The translations under genes and the position numbers were made by a program. A model generated the notes under the pieces. The model did not search any database. It was given only the letters and a program-made list of their open reading frames with translations, and had not been told where the DNA came from. A stretch of DNA of 64,000 bases from Chimaeribacter arupi (GTDB lineage Bacteria; Pseudomonadota; Gammaproteobacteria; Enterobacterales; Enterobacteriaceae), in assembly GCF_002858805.1 (NCBI RefSeq), contig NZ_PJZI01000015.1, positions 1 to 64,000 of the forward strand, in the 5' to 3' direction. Position 1 is the stretch's first letter. Every line of letters starts with the position of its first letter. Of this stretch, positions 27,164 to 34,915 are shown one piece after another.

Positions 27164-28384
27164 TCAGAACGCAGTGTCCAGCTCTTCCAGCACGTTGTAC
27201 TCGTCATCCACCAGCAGCAGCGTTTTCCATTTATCGAACGTCAGGCACGGGTGCGAGGTGCAAAACAGCAGGATATCGCCCACCTGCACCTCCGCGCCCG
27301 GCTTCAGGGTCAGCATGGCGTGCTGGTCCATCATGCCGGTGGTTTCCATCGTCAGCGCCGGGTGCGGCAGCGCGACGCCCCGGCGGTAATGCGCGATCGG
27401 CTGCGGCAGCCCGGCATCAAATGCGCTGTCACGCTTGCCGAAATTAGCGATGGCCCGGCCCGCTTCCGGCACGGATTGCACCAGCGCTGCCAGCTCCATG
27501 GCCGAGGTTAAACTGCCGCCCAGATCGCAGGCGACGTTGTCCCGCGCCATCAGCGCGTCCTGTGCGTCCTGGTAAATGCCGCCGTCATGGGTGATGTAGC
27601 AGCCGGGGCGGATGGCGATGCGGCAATTGGCCGGTTTCTCCGCCTCCAGCCAGACGTTGCACACCACGTCATACCACACCGACCCCGCGCCGGTGAGCAG
27701 GAACTCCCCGTCGGCATAGGGCGCGAGCCGGCAGGCCAGCGCGGCGGCGTCACGCAACAGCGCTTCCACCTTCGGCTGCGCCTGTTCACCGTGCACCACG
27801 CCTTCGTAGAGCTCCAGCCCGCGCAGCCGCAGGCCCGGCAGGGCAGCCAGCGTCTCTGCCAGTTCCAGCGCCTCATCGGCGGAACGGCAACCGCAGCGGC
27901 CGCCCGGCACGCCCAGCTCAATCAGCACGTCCAGCGTCTGGTGTTGTGCGGCGAAAAACGCGGAGAGGGTGCGTGCGTTGGCCGCGCTGTCGACACAGCA
28001 GAGGAAATCCACCGCCGGGTAACGGGCTTTCAGTTGCGAGATCAGCGTCATGTTCGCCTTGCCCAGCAGCTGGTTCACCATCAGCACGCGCGAAATGCCG
28101 CTCTGCATCGCCACGCTGGCCTGCCACGCCGTGCCGACGCCGATCGCCCAGGCGCCGGCGCGTTGCTGTTGCTGAAAAATCCACGGTGTCATGGTGGTTT
28201 TGCCGTGCGGTGCCAGGGAGACGCCGCGCGCGTCGGCGTAACGTTGCATCCACTGAATATTGTTTTCCAGCGCGGTTTTCTTAATCAGTGCCGCAGGCAG
28301 GCACACCTCTTCCCGCAGCACATTGGCCGGGGTGGTGATAAGGGCAGACTTGTGGGAAACGAGAGGCTCTTCCTGATATTTCAT
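27164..28384 (-). CDS. PLP fold-III D-serine dehydratase/D-threonine aldolase-like enzyme; probable 2-amino-2-deoxy-aldonate ammonia-lyase
   Basis: A 406-aa enzyme. The alanine-racemase-like barrel carries the PLP lysine K62 in LAPHGKTTMTPWIF. The C-terminal beta domain has a zinc pair H378/C380 in TSHPCLTFDKW, as in the D-serine dehydratase-like family. Such enzymes remove ammonia from D-configured beta-hydroxy amino acids, and some act on D-glucosaminate to give 2-keto-3-deoxygluconate. Being divergent from a deacylase, RidA, a keto-deoxy-sugar kinase and an aldolase, that last role is the best inference. A D-serine or D-threonine enzyme is the alternative. GGAGGA lies 8 nt before the ATG. 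Confidence 0.85.
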   Translation of the reverse strand: MKYQEEPLVSHKSALITTPANVLREEVCLPAALIKKTALENNIQWMQRYADARGVSLAPHGKTTMTPWIFQQQQRAGAWAIGVGTAWQASVAMQSGISRVLMVNQLLGKANMTLISQLKARYPAVDFLCCVDSAANARTLSAFFAAQHQTLDVLIELGVPGGRCGCRSADEALELAETLAALPGLRLRGLELYEGVVHGEQAQPKVEALLRDAAALACRLAPYADGEFLLTGAGSVWYDVVCNVWLEAEKPANCRIAIRPGCYITHDGGIYQDAQDALMARDNVACDLGGSLTSAMELAALVQSVPEAGRAIANFGKRDSAFDAGLPQPIAHYRRGVALPHPALTMETTGMMDQHAMLTLKPGAEVQVGDILLFCTSHPCLTFDKWKTLLLVDDEYNVLEELDTAF

Positions 28385-28586
28385 AACACACTTCCTCCGG
28401 GTGGGTACTTTCTTTCAGGGTGGGTATCTTTTTTAACTTTTTGTAATTATTAAATAAATAGTGATGGCATGGCGTTTAATGAATAAAAGTATCAGTAATT
28501 CGTCAGCATTTTGCGTAATTTTCCACTGTTTTCACCCATTGTAAATGGTTAACTTCAGCGCAGGCTATAAAGGGGGTAAGGAACAC
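28385..28586. promoter_or_regulatory. Divergent promoter region of the amino-sugar-acid cluster, with a direct repeat
   Basis: Two copies of GGGTGGGTA (28399-28407 and 28418-28426) lie 19 bp apart, about two helical turns, just upstream of the ribosome site of the leftward gene. The rest is AT-rich and must hold both promoters. The RpiR regulator at 33517-34380 is the natural candidate to act here. Confidence 0.45.
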
Positions 28587-30047
28587 ATGAAGTTCGACTA
28601 TCTGTTCAGGAATGTCACGGTCATTGATGGCTCCGGCGGCGCGGAATACCGGGCGGATGTGGCAGTGCAGGGCGATCGCATCGCTGAGATTGCGCCCTCT
28701 GTCGCAGGCGGGGCCGTGCACGAGATCGAGGGCCGCGGGCGCGTGCTGGCACCGGGATTTATCGACGTCCACACCCATGACGACATCAACATTATCCGGA
28801 TGCCCGACTATTTACCCAAGATCAGCCAGGGCGTGACCACGGTGATCGTCGGCAACTGCGGCATCAGCGCGGCGTGCGCGACGATAAAAGGCGAGGTGCC
28901 GGACCCGATGAACCTGCTCGGCGACGCGCCCCAGTTTGCCTACCCCACGGTGGAGGCCTACGCGCAGGCGGTGGCGCAGGCGCGCCCGGCAATAAACGTG
29001 GGCACGCTGGTCGGCCACACCACGCTGCGCAACAACCAGATGGCGTCGCTGTTCCGCGCAGCGACCGTGGAGGAGATTGCGGCAATGTGCGCCGAACTGA
29101 AACAGGCGCTGCGCCAGGGCGCGCTGGGGCTGAGCACCGGCCTGGCCTACGCCAGCGCGTTCCAGTCCACCACCGAGGAAGTGATGGCGCTGGCTGAGGC
29201 ACTGACCGCGGAAGAGGGCCTGTATACCACCCATCTGCGTTCAGAATTTGAGCCTATCCTGGAGGCGCTGGACGAGGCGTTCCGCATCGGCCGCCACAGC
29301 CGGGTGCCGGTGGTGGTCTCGCACCATAAATGCGCCGGGGCGAAAAACTGGGGCCGTACCGTGGAGACCCTGGCGCTGTTCGACCGCGTGCGGGCGCAGC
29401 AGGACGTCGCCTGTGACTGCTATCCCTATTCTGCCAGCTCCTCCACGCTGGACATGAAACAAGTCACCGACGACTTCGACATCGTCATCACCTGGTCGGA
29501 GCCGCATCCGGAAGTGGCAGGGCAGATGCTTAAGCAGATCGCGGCGCGCTGGTCAGTGTCACTGCATGAGGCCGCCGCGGCGCTGATGCCCGCCGGGGCC
29601 ATTTACTACAACATGGACGAGCAGGACGTGCGGCGTGTGCTGCGCTACCCGGTGACGATGATAGGCTCTGACGGCCTGCCGAACGACCCGATGCCGCACC
29701 CGCGCCTGTGGGGGGCGTTCCCGCGTGTGCTGGGCCACTACAGCCGGGACGAAAAGCTGTTCCCGCTCACGGTTGCCGTCCACAAAATGACCGGGCTGTC
29801 GGCGGCCCGTTTCCGCCTGCCTGAACGCGGGCTGGTGAAGCGCGGTTATTATGCCGATCTGGTGCTGTTTGACCCGGCCACGGTACGCGATGTGGCCAGT
29901 TTCAGTGATCCGAAACAGCCTGCGGCGGGCATTGAGGCCGTGATGGTGAACGGGGTAATGAGTTATGGTCAGAGCCAACAGGTAACAGGGCGCGCAGGGC
30001 GTTTTCTGCGCCGGGAAAAGGCAATAAGGAGCATACATGAGCATTAA
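28587..30047 (+). CDS. N-acyl-D-amino-acid deacylase family amidohydrolase (probable N-acetyl-aminoaldonate deacetylase)
   Basis: A 486-aa amidohydrolase of the D-aminoacylase branch. The metal site is the HxH pair in PGFIDVHTHDD (H62, H64), with bridging Cys C91 in IVGNCGIS, further histidines in VVSHHKCAG, and the catalytic Asp in GSDGLPNDPMPHPR. D-aminoacylases remove acyl groups from N-acyl-D-amino acids; N-acetyl-D-glucosaminate has the same D-alpha-amino acid geometry. The context suggests it frees the amino sugar acid for the ammonia-lyase. AAGGA lies before the ATG at 28587. The end overlaps ridA by 11 bp. Confidence 0.9.
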   Translation: MKFDYLFRNVTVIDGSGGAEYRADVAVQGDRIAEIAPSVAGGAVHEIEGRGRVLAPGFIDVHTHDDINIIRMPDYLPKISQGVTTVIVGNCGISAACATIKGEVPDPMNLLGDAPQFAYPTVEAYAQAVAQARPAINVGTLVGHTTLRNNQMASLFRAATVEEIAAMCAELKQALRQGALGLSTGLAYASAFQSTTEEVMALAEALTAEEGLYTTHLRSEFEPILEALDEAFRIGRHSRVPVVVSHHKCAGAKNWGRTVETLALFDRVRAQQDVACDCYPYSASSSTLDMKQVTDDFDIVITWSEPHPEVAGQMLKQIAARWSVSLHEAAAALMPAGAIYYNMDEQDVRRVLRYPVTMIGSDGLPNDPMPHPRLWGAFPRVLGHYSRDEKLFPLTVAVHKMTGLSAARFRLPERGLVKRGYYADLVLFDPATVRDVASFSDPKQPAAGIEAVMVNGVMSYGQSQQVTGRAGRFLRREKAIRSIHEH

Positions 30048-30429
30048 ACGTTATGGCGTCGGTGGCAGCACCGGCACCGGCGGGCAGGCGCTGCCGTTCG
30101 CTAAAGCCGTTGAGGCGGCGGGGTGGCTTTACGTCTCCGGGCAAACGCCGATGAAAGAGGGCGAAGTGGTGGAGGGCGGCATTATTGAGCAGTCCCGCCT
30201 GGCGATTCAGAACTGCGTGGACATCATGGCCGACGCCGGTTACACCCTGGCGGACGTGGTGCACGTGAAGGTGTACCTGACGGATGCCCGCTATTTCGCC
30301 TCGTTTAATAAAGTCTTCCGTGAATTTTTCGGCGAGCACCCACCGGCCCGCGTCTGCTGCGTGGCGGATCTGGTGGTGGACTGCAAAGTGGAAGTGGATG
30401 TGACCTGCTACCGGGCTGACCGGGGCTGA
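30037..30429 (+). CDS. RidA-family enamine/imine deaminase
   Basis: A 130-aa Rid (YjgF/YER057c/UK114) protein. The catalytic arginine is R105 in PPARVCCVADL, the same number as in enteric RidA, and the segments VSGQTP and DVVHVKVYLTDAR are family hallmarks. RidA hydrolyses reactive enamines and imines such as 2-aminoacrylate released by PLP dehydratases. Here it overlaps the deacylase gene and faces a PLP lyase across the promoter, so a dedicated housekeeping role for the dehydratase intermediate is likely. Confidence 0.92.
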   Translation: MSIKRYGVGGSTGTGGQALPFAKAVEAAGWLYVSGQTPMKEGEVVEGGIIEQSRLAIQNCVDIMADAGYTLADVVHVKVYLTDARYFASFNKVFREFFGEHPPARVCCVADLVVDCKVEVDVTCYRADRG

Positions 30430-30578
30430 CGTTTCTGTAAGGCACCCTCTCCCGCCGGGAGAGGGCGAAAATAATTAAAGATGATGCCGGCCTGTTTTTA
30501 CAGGCCAACGGGTTTCCTGTGCTTTTTTTCAGGGCGAGCCATTAATGTGAGCCTTAACGTAAAGTCTGGATGTGAGCC
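30430..30578. other. Gap with two hairpins between ridA and the symporter gene
   Basis: A hairpin CCCTCTCCC-GCC-GGGAGAGGG lies near 30446-30466 without a T tract. A second, GGCCTG-TTTTTA-CAGGCC, lies at 30489-30506. They may stabilise the upstream message or partly end transcription. No promoter is obvious, though TGTGAGCC occurs twice just before the symporter start. Confidence 0.5.
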
Positions 30579-32072
30579 ATGAATAATCTCTCTTTCCTTA
30601 TTTGGTTTGGCCTTTATGCCTGCGCGATGAGTTTTCTCGGCTGGTATGTATCACGGCAGCAAAAAAACGGTGATGACTTTTTATTGGGCGGGCGTTCCCT
30701 GCCGTTATTCCTGACGCTCGGCTCCACCGTCGGCACGATGGTCGGCACCGGCTCAAGCGTTGGTGCCGTGGGGTTTGGCTACCTCAACGGCTGGGCTGGG
30801 ATGCTGTACGGCCTGGGCGGCGCGGTGGGTATTCTGCTGGTGGCCTGGTTATTTGCCCCGGTGCGTAATTTGCGTTTTATGACCATGAGCGAAGAAATAT
30901 CGTATTATACCGGCGGCAGTAAAATCGTGAAAAACAGCGTGGCGATATTAATTTTTATCGCGTCAATTGGCTGGCTCGGCGCGCATATTTTAGGGGGCGG
31001 ATTATATCTGGCCTGGGCGAGCGGCATCGATATTACGACGGCAAAAATAATCATTGCCGCGGCCTTTATTGTTTATGTCGGTATTGGCGGGTATTCCGCG
31101 GTAGTCTGGATTGATACCGTGCAGTCACTGGTGCTGTTTATCGGGTTTATTCTCATGGCGTGGCTGGCGGTGGATCACGTCGGCGGCTGGCAGCCCATCC
31201 GGCAGGCGGTGGACCCGGCGGCACAAAGCCTGTTTGCCGTCGACAAACTCGGCGTCCTGCCTGCGCTCTCCCTGGCGGTGGTGATCGGCGTCGGCGTGCT
31301 GGCGACCCCCTCATACCGCCAGCGCATCTATTCGGCGAAGTCCGTCTCCACCCTGCGTAAATCCTTTATCATCACCGGCATGCTGTACCTCGGCTTCTCG
31401 TTCCTGCCGGCGATCATCGGCATGGCCGCCTACACCATGAACCCTGCGTTGGAGAACAGCGGCTTCGCCTTCCTGTTCGCGACCCAGGTCTTGCCGCCGG
31501 TGCTGGCGATGGCGGTGCTGATCGCCGGGATGTCGGCCAACATGTCCTCCGGCAGCTCAGACGCCATCGCGGCGGTTTCTATTATGCTGCGCGACCTCTA
31601 TACCCTGATCACCGGCCATATGCCCGCGCCGGAGCGGGCCATCCGCCTGTCGCGCCTGTTCCTGGTGCTGGTGATTGGCCTGGCGCTGCTGTTCGCGCTG
31701 ACCTCTGACGACATCATCGGCTACATCACCAAAATGATCTCCATGATCATGTCCGGCATGTTCATCTGCTCCCTGCTCGGCCGTTTCTGGACGCGCTTTA
31801 ACTGGCAGGGCGCGCTGGCCGCGCTGGCGGGTGGGGCAGGCACCGCCCTGCTGATGCTGGCCAACAGCGGCTGGATGGCGACCTGGGGCAACCCGTGCAT
31901 CCCGTCGGTGCTGGCGAGCCTGGCGTGCGCCGTGGTGGTCACGCTGGTGACCCCGGCGAACACCATGAGCCGCGAGGAGGCGCTGGCGATGATCACCCGC
32001 GAACGGGAAAGCCGGCCGCAGGCCGTGCCGGTTCACCCGGCCAGTGCGCCACAGGGGGCCGCCAATGAGTGA
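30579..32072 (+). CDS. Sodium:solute symporter (SSS family)
   Basis: A 497-aa inner-membrane symporter with the LeuT-like fold, about 13 helices. The start has the family pattern, including DDFLLGGRSLPLFLTLGST and GTMVGTGSSVGAVGFGY. Sodium-site segments such as ANMSSGSSDAIAAVSI are visible. The C-terminal tail is hydrophilic (REEALAMITRERESRP). SSS members carry sugars, amino acids and organic acids. The position suggests import of the pathway substrate, an N-acetylated amino sugar acid. The stop overlaps the kinase start by 8 bp. Confidence 0.92.
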   Translation: MNNLSFLIWFGLYACAMSFLGWYVSRQQKNGDDFLLGGRSLPLFLTLGSTVGTMVGTGSSVGAVGFGYLNGWAGMLYGLGGAVGILLVAWLFAPVRNLRFMTMSEEISYYTGGSKIVKNSVAILIFIASIGWLGAHILGGGLYLAWASGIDITTAKIIIAAAFIVYVGIGGYSAVVWIDTVQSLVLFIGFILMAWLAVDHVGGWQPIRQAVDPAAQSLFAVDKLGVLPALSLAVVIGVGVLATPSYRQRIYSAKSVSTLRKSFIITGMLYLGFSFLPAIIGMAAYTMNPALENSGFAFLFATQVLPPVLAMAVLIAGMSANMSSGSSDAIAAVSIMLRDLYTLITGHMPAPERAIRLSRLFLVLVIGLALLFALTSDDIIGYITKMISMIMSGMFICSLLGRFWTRFNWQGALAALAGGAGTALLMLANSGWMATWGNPCIPSVLASLACAVVVTLVTPANTMSREEALAMITRERESRPQAVPVHPASAPQGAANE

Positions 32073-32916
32073 CAACGTGATAGCGGTTGACTGGGGCTCC
32101 AGTCAGTTGCGGGCGTGGCAGGGCGATAAAACGCTGGCCCTCCCGCTGGGCATCAGCCGCCTGAACGGCCTCTCCCCCCGCGAAGTCTTTGAGCAACACA
32201 TCGCGCCGTGGCGTGAAAGCGCGGCCACGCCGGTGCTGATGGCCGGGATGATCGGCAGTGACGCGGGCTGGCAGCCGGTGCCTTACCTGCCGTGCCCGGT
32301 GCCGCTACGGGCATTGGCCGCCCGGCTGTGCGAGGTGGCGGACAACGTCTGGATTGTGCCGGGGCTGAGGGCCGGGCGCGAAGAAGTGATGCGCGGTGAG
32401 GAGACGCAACTGCTGGGCGCGACGCAACTGGCCCCGGCGGGCTGTTACGTGATGCCGGGCACCCACAGCAAATGGGTACAGGTGGAGGACGGCGGCGTCA
32501 CCGGCTTCTCCACCGCCATGACCGGTGAGCTTCACCACCTGCTGATGACGCACTCGCTGATCGGCAACGGGCTGCCGGCGCAGGTGGAGGACAACGCCCG
32601 GTTTTGCCAGGGGCTGGAACGCGGTCTGGCTGCCCCGTCGCTGGTCAGTGAACTGTTCCGGCACCGGGCGGCGCGCGTGCTGGGCGGGTTGCCTGCAGCC
32701 TCAGTAGGCGAGGCGCTCTCCGGGGTGCTGATTGGCGCGGAAGTCCGCGCCATGCTCGCCGCACGCCCGCTACACACTATCACGCTGGTGGGCAGCGCGG
32801 CGCTGTGCTGCCGCTATCAGCAGGCGTTCGCCTGCGCCGGGGTGGATACCCGTAGCCTCTGCGGCGACCGCGCCTTTCTGCAAGGGATAAGGAGCCTTCT
32901 TGATGCACGATGCTAA
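32065..32916 (+). CDS. dgoK: 2-keto-3-deoxy-aldonate kinase, DgoK family
   Basis: A 283-aa kinase of the DgoK family (E. coli 292 aa). The phosphate loop is VIAVDWGSSQLRAW at the N-terminus, and the family signatures VLMAGMIGSDAGW and MPGTHSKWVQV are clear. It phosphorylates 2-keto-3-deoxygalactonate, and some members act on the gluconate epimer, at C6. The ATG at 32065 lies in the end of the symporter gene. No galactonate dehydratase gene (dgoD) is present, so the keto-deoxy acid must come from another reaction, here the PLP lyase. Confidence 0.9.
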   Translation: MSDNVIAVDWGSSQLRAWQGDKTLALPLGISRLNGLSPREVFEQHIAPWRESAATPVLMAGMIGSDAGWQPVPYLPCPVPLRALAARLCEVADNVWIVPGLRAGREEVMRGEETQLLGATQLAPAGCYVMPGTHSKWVQVEDGGVTGFSTAMTGELHHLLMTHSLIGNGLPAQVEDNARFCQGLERGLAAPSLVSELFRHRAARVLGGLPAASVGEALSGVLIGAEVRAMLAARPLHTITLVGSAALCCRYQQAFACAGVDTRSLCGDRAFLQGIRSLLDARC

Positions 32917-33520
32917 CCCGTTAGTCGCCATTTTACGCGGCATTACACCCGCTGAGGCCGAAGGCCACCTCGGCGCGCTGATAGACGAGGGCTTCCGCTA
33001 CCTGGAGATCCCGCTCAACTCACCAGACTGGCAGCGCAGCATCCCGCAGATGGTCCGCCGCTTTGGCGACCGGGCTGTGATCGGCGGCGGGACGGTGCTG
33101 AACGTGGATCAGGTGGAGGTGCTGGCACAGGCCGGGGCGACGCTGGTCGTCACGCCCAATACCCATCCGCCGGTGATCCGCCGCGCCGCCGCGCAGGGGA
33201 TGCGGGTGTGCGCCGGGTGCGCCACGGTGACGGAAGCCTTTGCCGCGCTGGAGGCGGGCGCGCAGTGGCTGAAAATTTTCCCTGCCTCGGCGTTTGGGCC
33301 GGCCTATATTTCCGCCCTGAGAGCCGTGCTGCCGCCGGCTGTCCCGGTGCTGGCGGTGGGCGGCGTGACGCCGGAGAACCTACGGGATTACCTGAACGCA
33401 GGCTGCCGGGGGGCCGGGTTGGGCAGTGAGTTGTACCGCGCCGGGCAGGGCGTTGAGGTCACCCGGCGGCAGGCGCGACGGTTTATGGCGGCGCTGGGCC
33501 ACCCCGTGGTGCCGGATTAG
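32903..33520 (+). CDS. dgoA: 2-keto-3-deoxy-6-phospho-aldonate aldolase, DgoA family
   Basis: A 205-aa class I aldolase, the same length as E. coli DgoA. The Schiff-base lysine is K124 in QWLKIFPASAFGP and the catalytic Glu is E35 in YLEIPLNSPDW. AVGGVTPENL and AGLGSELYRAGQ are also shared with DgoA. It cleaves 2-keto-3-deoxy-6-phosphogalactonate, or possibly the gluconate epimer, to pyruvate and glyceraldehyde 3-phosphate. The ATG at 32903 has GGAG 8 nt upstream, inside the kinase gene (14-bp overlap). It ends the operon and overlaps the convergent regulator by 4 bp. Confidence 0.92.
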   Translation: MHDANPLVAILRGITPAEAEGHLGALIDEGFRYLEIPLNSPDWQRSIPQMVRRFGDRAVIGGGTVLNVDQVEVLAQAGATLVVTPNTHPPVIRRAAAQGMRVCAGCATVTEAFAALEAGAQWLKIFPASAFGPAYISALRAVLPPAVPVLAVGGVTPENLRDYLNAGCRGAGLGSELYRAGQGVEVTRRQARRFMAALGHPVVPD

Positions 33521-34380
33521 TCCCCCAGCGGCTGGCGGTCTGCGCCGCCGCGGTGGCTGTCCAGCGCCAGCTTAATCCGCCGTAACCGGTCTTTCGCCTG
33601 GCTTTTGTTGGCCATCGCCAGCTCGGTGGCCAGCACATCTACCATCGCCAGCATGGCGTAGCGCGACGTGCTCGGCTTAAAGATGTAGTCGTTTTCGCGC
33701 ACCATCAGCGGCAGCACCAGATCCGCCTGCTGCGCCAGCGGCGTCCCGTCCGGGGTAATGGCGATCACTTTTGCGCCGTACTGTCTGGCGATGGCGGCGC
33801 TCTCCACCACGTCCGGCGTAAAACCGCCCAGCGACAGCGCGATCGCCACATCATTGGGCGCGACCGATGCCGCCATCATCCGCACCAGCAGCCCATCGCT
33901 CTGGCTCACCACCGGCAGGCCGAGGCGGAACAGCCGGAACTGCAACTCCTGCGCGCAGACCGTGGAGCCGCCGCCCATGCCGAAGGCCAGAATTTGCCGC
34001 GCCCCGCTCAGCCAGCCCACTGCTTTTTTCAGCGCGTCCGGGTTCAGCGCCCGGCGGTTGATGTCCAGCACGTTGATGATCGCGCCGTAAATCCCCTGCA
34101 CGCCCTCCAGATCCGGCACATCAATGATAAAACGCTGCCCTACGGCGAGCGACTGCGCCAGCTTGACCTTCAGCTCGCGCACATCTTTGCAGCCGATGGC
34201 GCGGGCAAAGCGGGTAATCGACGCCTGGCTGGTCTCTGTCAGGCGCGCCATTTCCGCAATCGGCAGCGCCGCGGCAGTCTGCACGTCATCGAGGATAAAT
34301 TGCGCGATACGTTTTTCGGTGGCGGTAAGTTCCACGAAGCGGTCAGTGATACAAGAGATGATGTCGATGGAGTAGCCCAT
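33517..34380 (-). CDS. RpiR-family transcriptional regulator
   Basis: A 287-aa regulator. The N-terminal RpiR helix-turn-helix (1-77, with LTETSQASITRFARAIGC) is followed by a SIS sugar-phosphate-binding domain (about 120-250, with ILAFGMGGGSTVCAQE and IALSLGGFTPDVVESA). SIS regulators usually sense a sugar phosphate; the phosphorylated keto-deoxy acid or a downstream intermediate fits. The ATG at 34380 has AGGGA 7 nt upstream. The open frame up to 34599 is longer but begins in unrelated leader. It most likely controls the divergent promoters at 28385-28586. Repressor or activator cannot be told. Confidence 0.9.
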   Translation of the reverse strand: MGYSIDIISCITDRFVELTATEKRIAQFILDDVQTAAALPIAEMARLTETSQASITRFARAIGCKDVRELKVKLAQSLAVGQRFIIDVPDLEGVQGIYGAIINVLDINRRALNPDALKKAVGWLSGARQILAFGMGGGSTVCAQELQFRLFRLGLPVVSQSDGLLVRMMAASVAPNDVAIALSLGGFTPDVVESAAIARQYGAKVIAITPDGTPLAQQADLVLPLMVRENDYIFKPSTSRYAMLAMVDVLATELAMANKSQAKDRLRRIKLALDSHRGGADRQPLGD

Positions 34381-34915
34381 AGCGTGTCCCTGAAAGTGAG
34401 CAACCGGGAAAAGCGCAGCCAGCGTGTCCGGCGCCCGGCACACAAAAAGAAGGGTATTTTGTACCATAGGTGCGGGGAGACGAGCTATTGAATATCGGGG
34501 GCTGGGGCGTGGCAGAAGATGTGTGGGAGGTACGGGTGGGGCAGGGACAACAGCCTTTGAAAGGAATATGGACTCCATGAATCGCGCTCTCACAATCATT
34601 GCACCAGGCTCATCTGATTAATTCCTATCCTTGCGCTGCAGCCAGGCGTCATATAAAAAATCCGCTCGCATCCCTACGGCTACGCCTATGTTCATAAAGT
34701 ACAATAAAAACATAAGCCTTCGATAGTGTAGAAAACCATTATTCCTTCGAGTTACCTTAACGCTAGCCCTGGAATAGCTTGGGTTTTTTTATACATGGTT
34801 CTCGTGCTTAAGCATTTCACGAACCTCGCCGTTCGATCACCCCCACAATCATAATTCTTCCAATCCCCAGATAAACCGTGTCTCATTCATCCTTTAAGTG
34901 CGATGGAGTACAGAC
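34381..34915. other. Boundary region between the RpiR gene and the prophage remnant
   Basis: About 535 bp. GC falls sharply near 34610, which I take as the left edge of the prophage remnant. A weak hairpin with T run (AGCCC...GGGTTTTTTT) lies at about 34776-34800. I could not find a copy of the argW 3' end here, so the second attachment site is not seen. Confidence 0.45.

Noticed and set aside
34600-34900. Search for the second attachment site of the argW prophage
   Set aside because: No stretch resembling the argW 3' end (CTGCAGGAATCGAACCTGC) was seen by eye, so no att repeat is claimed.
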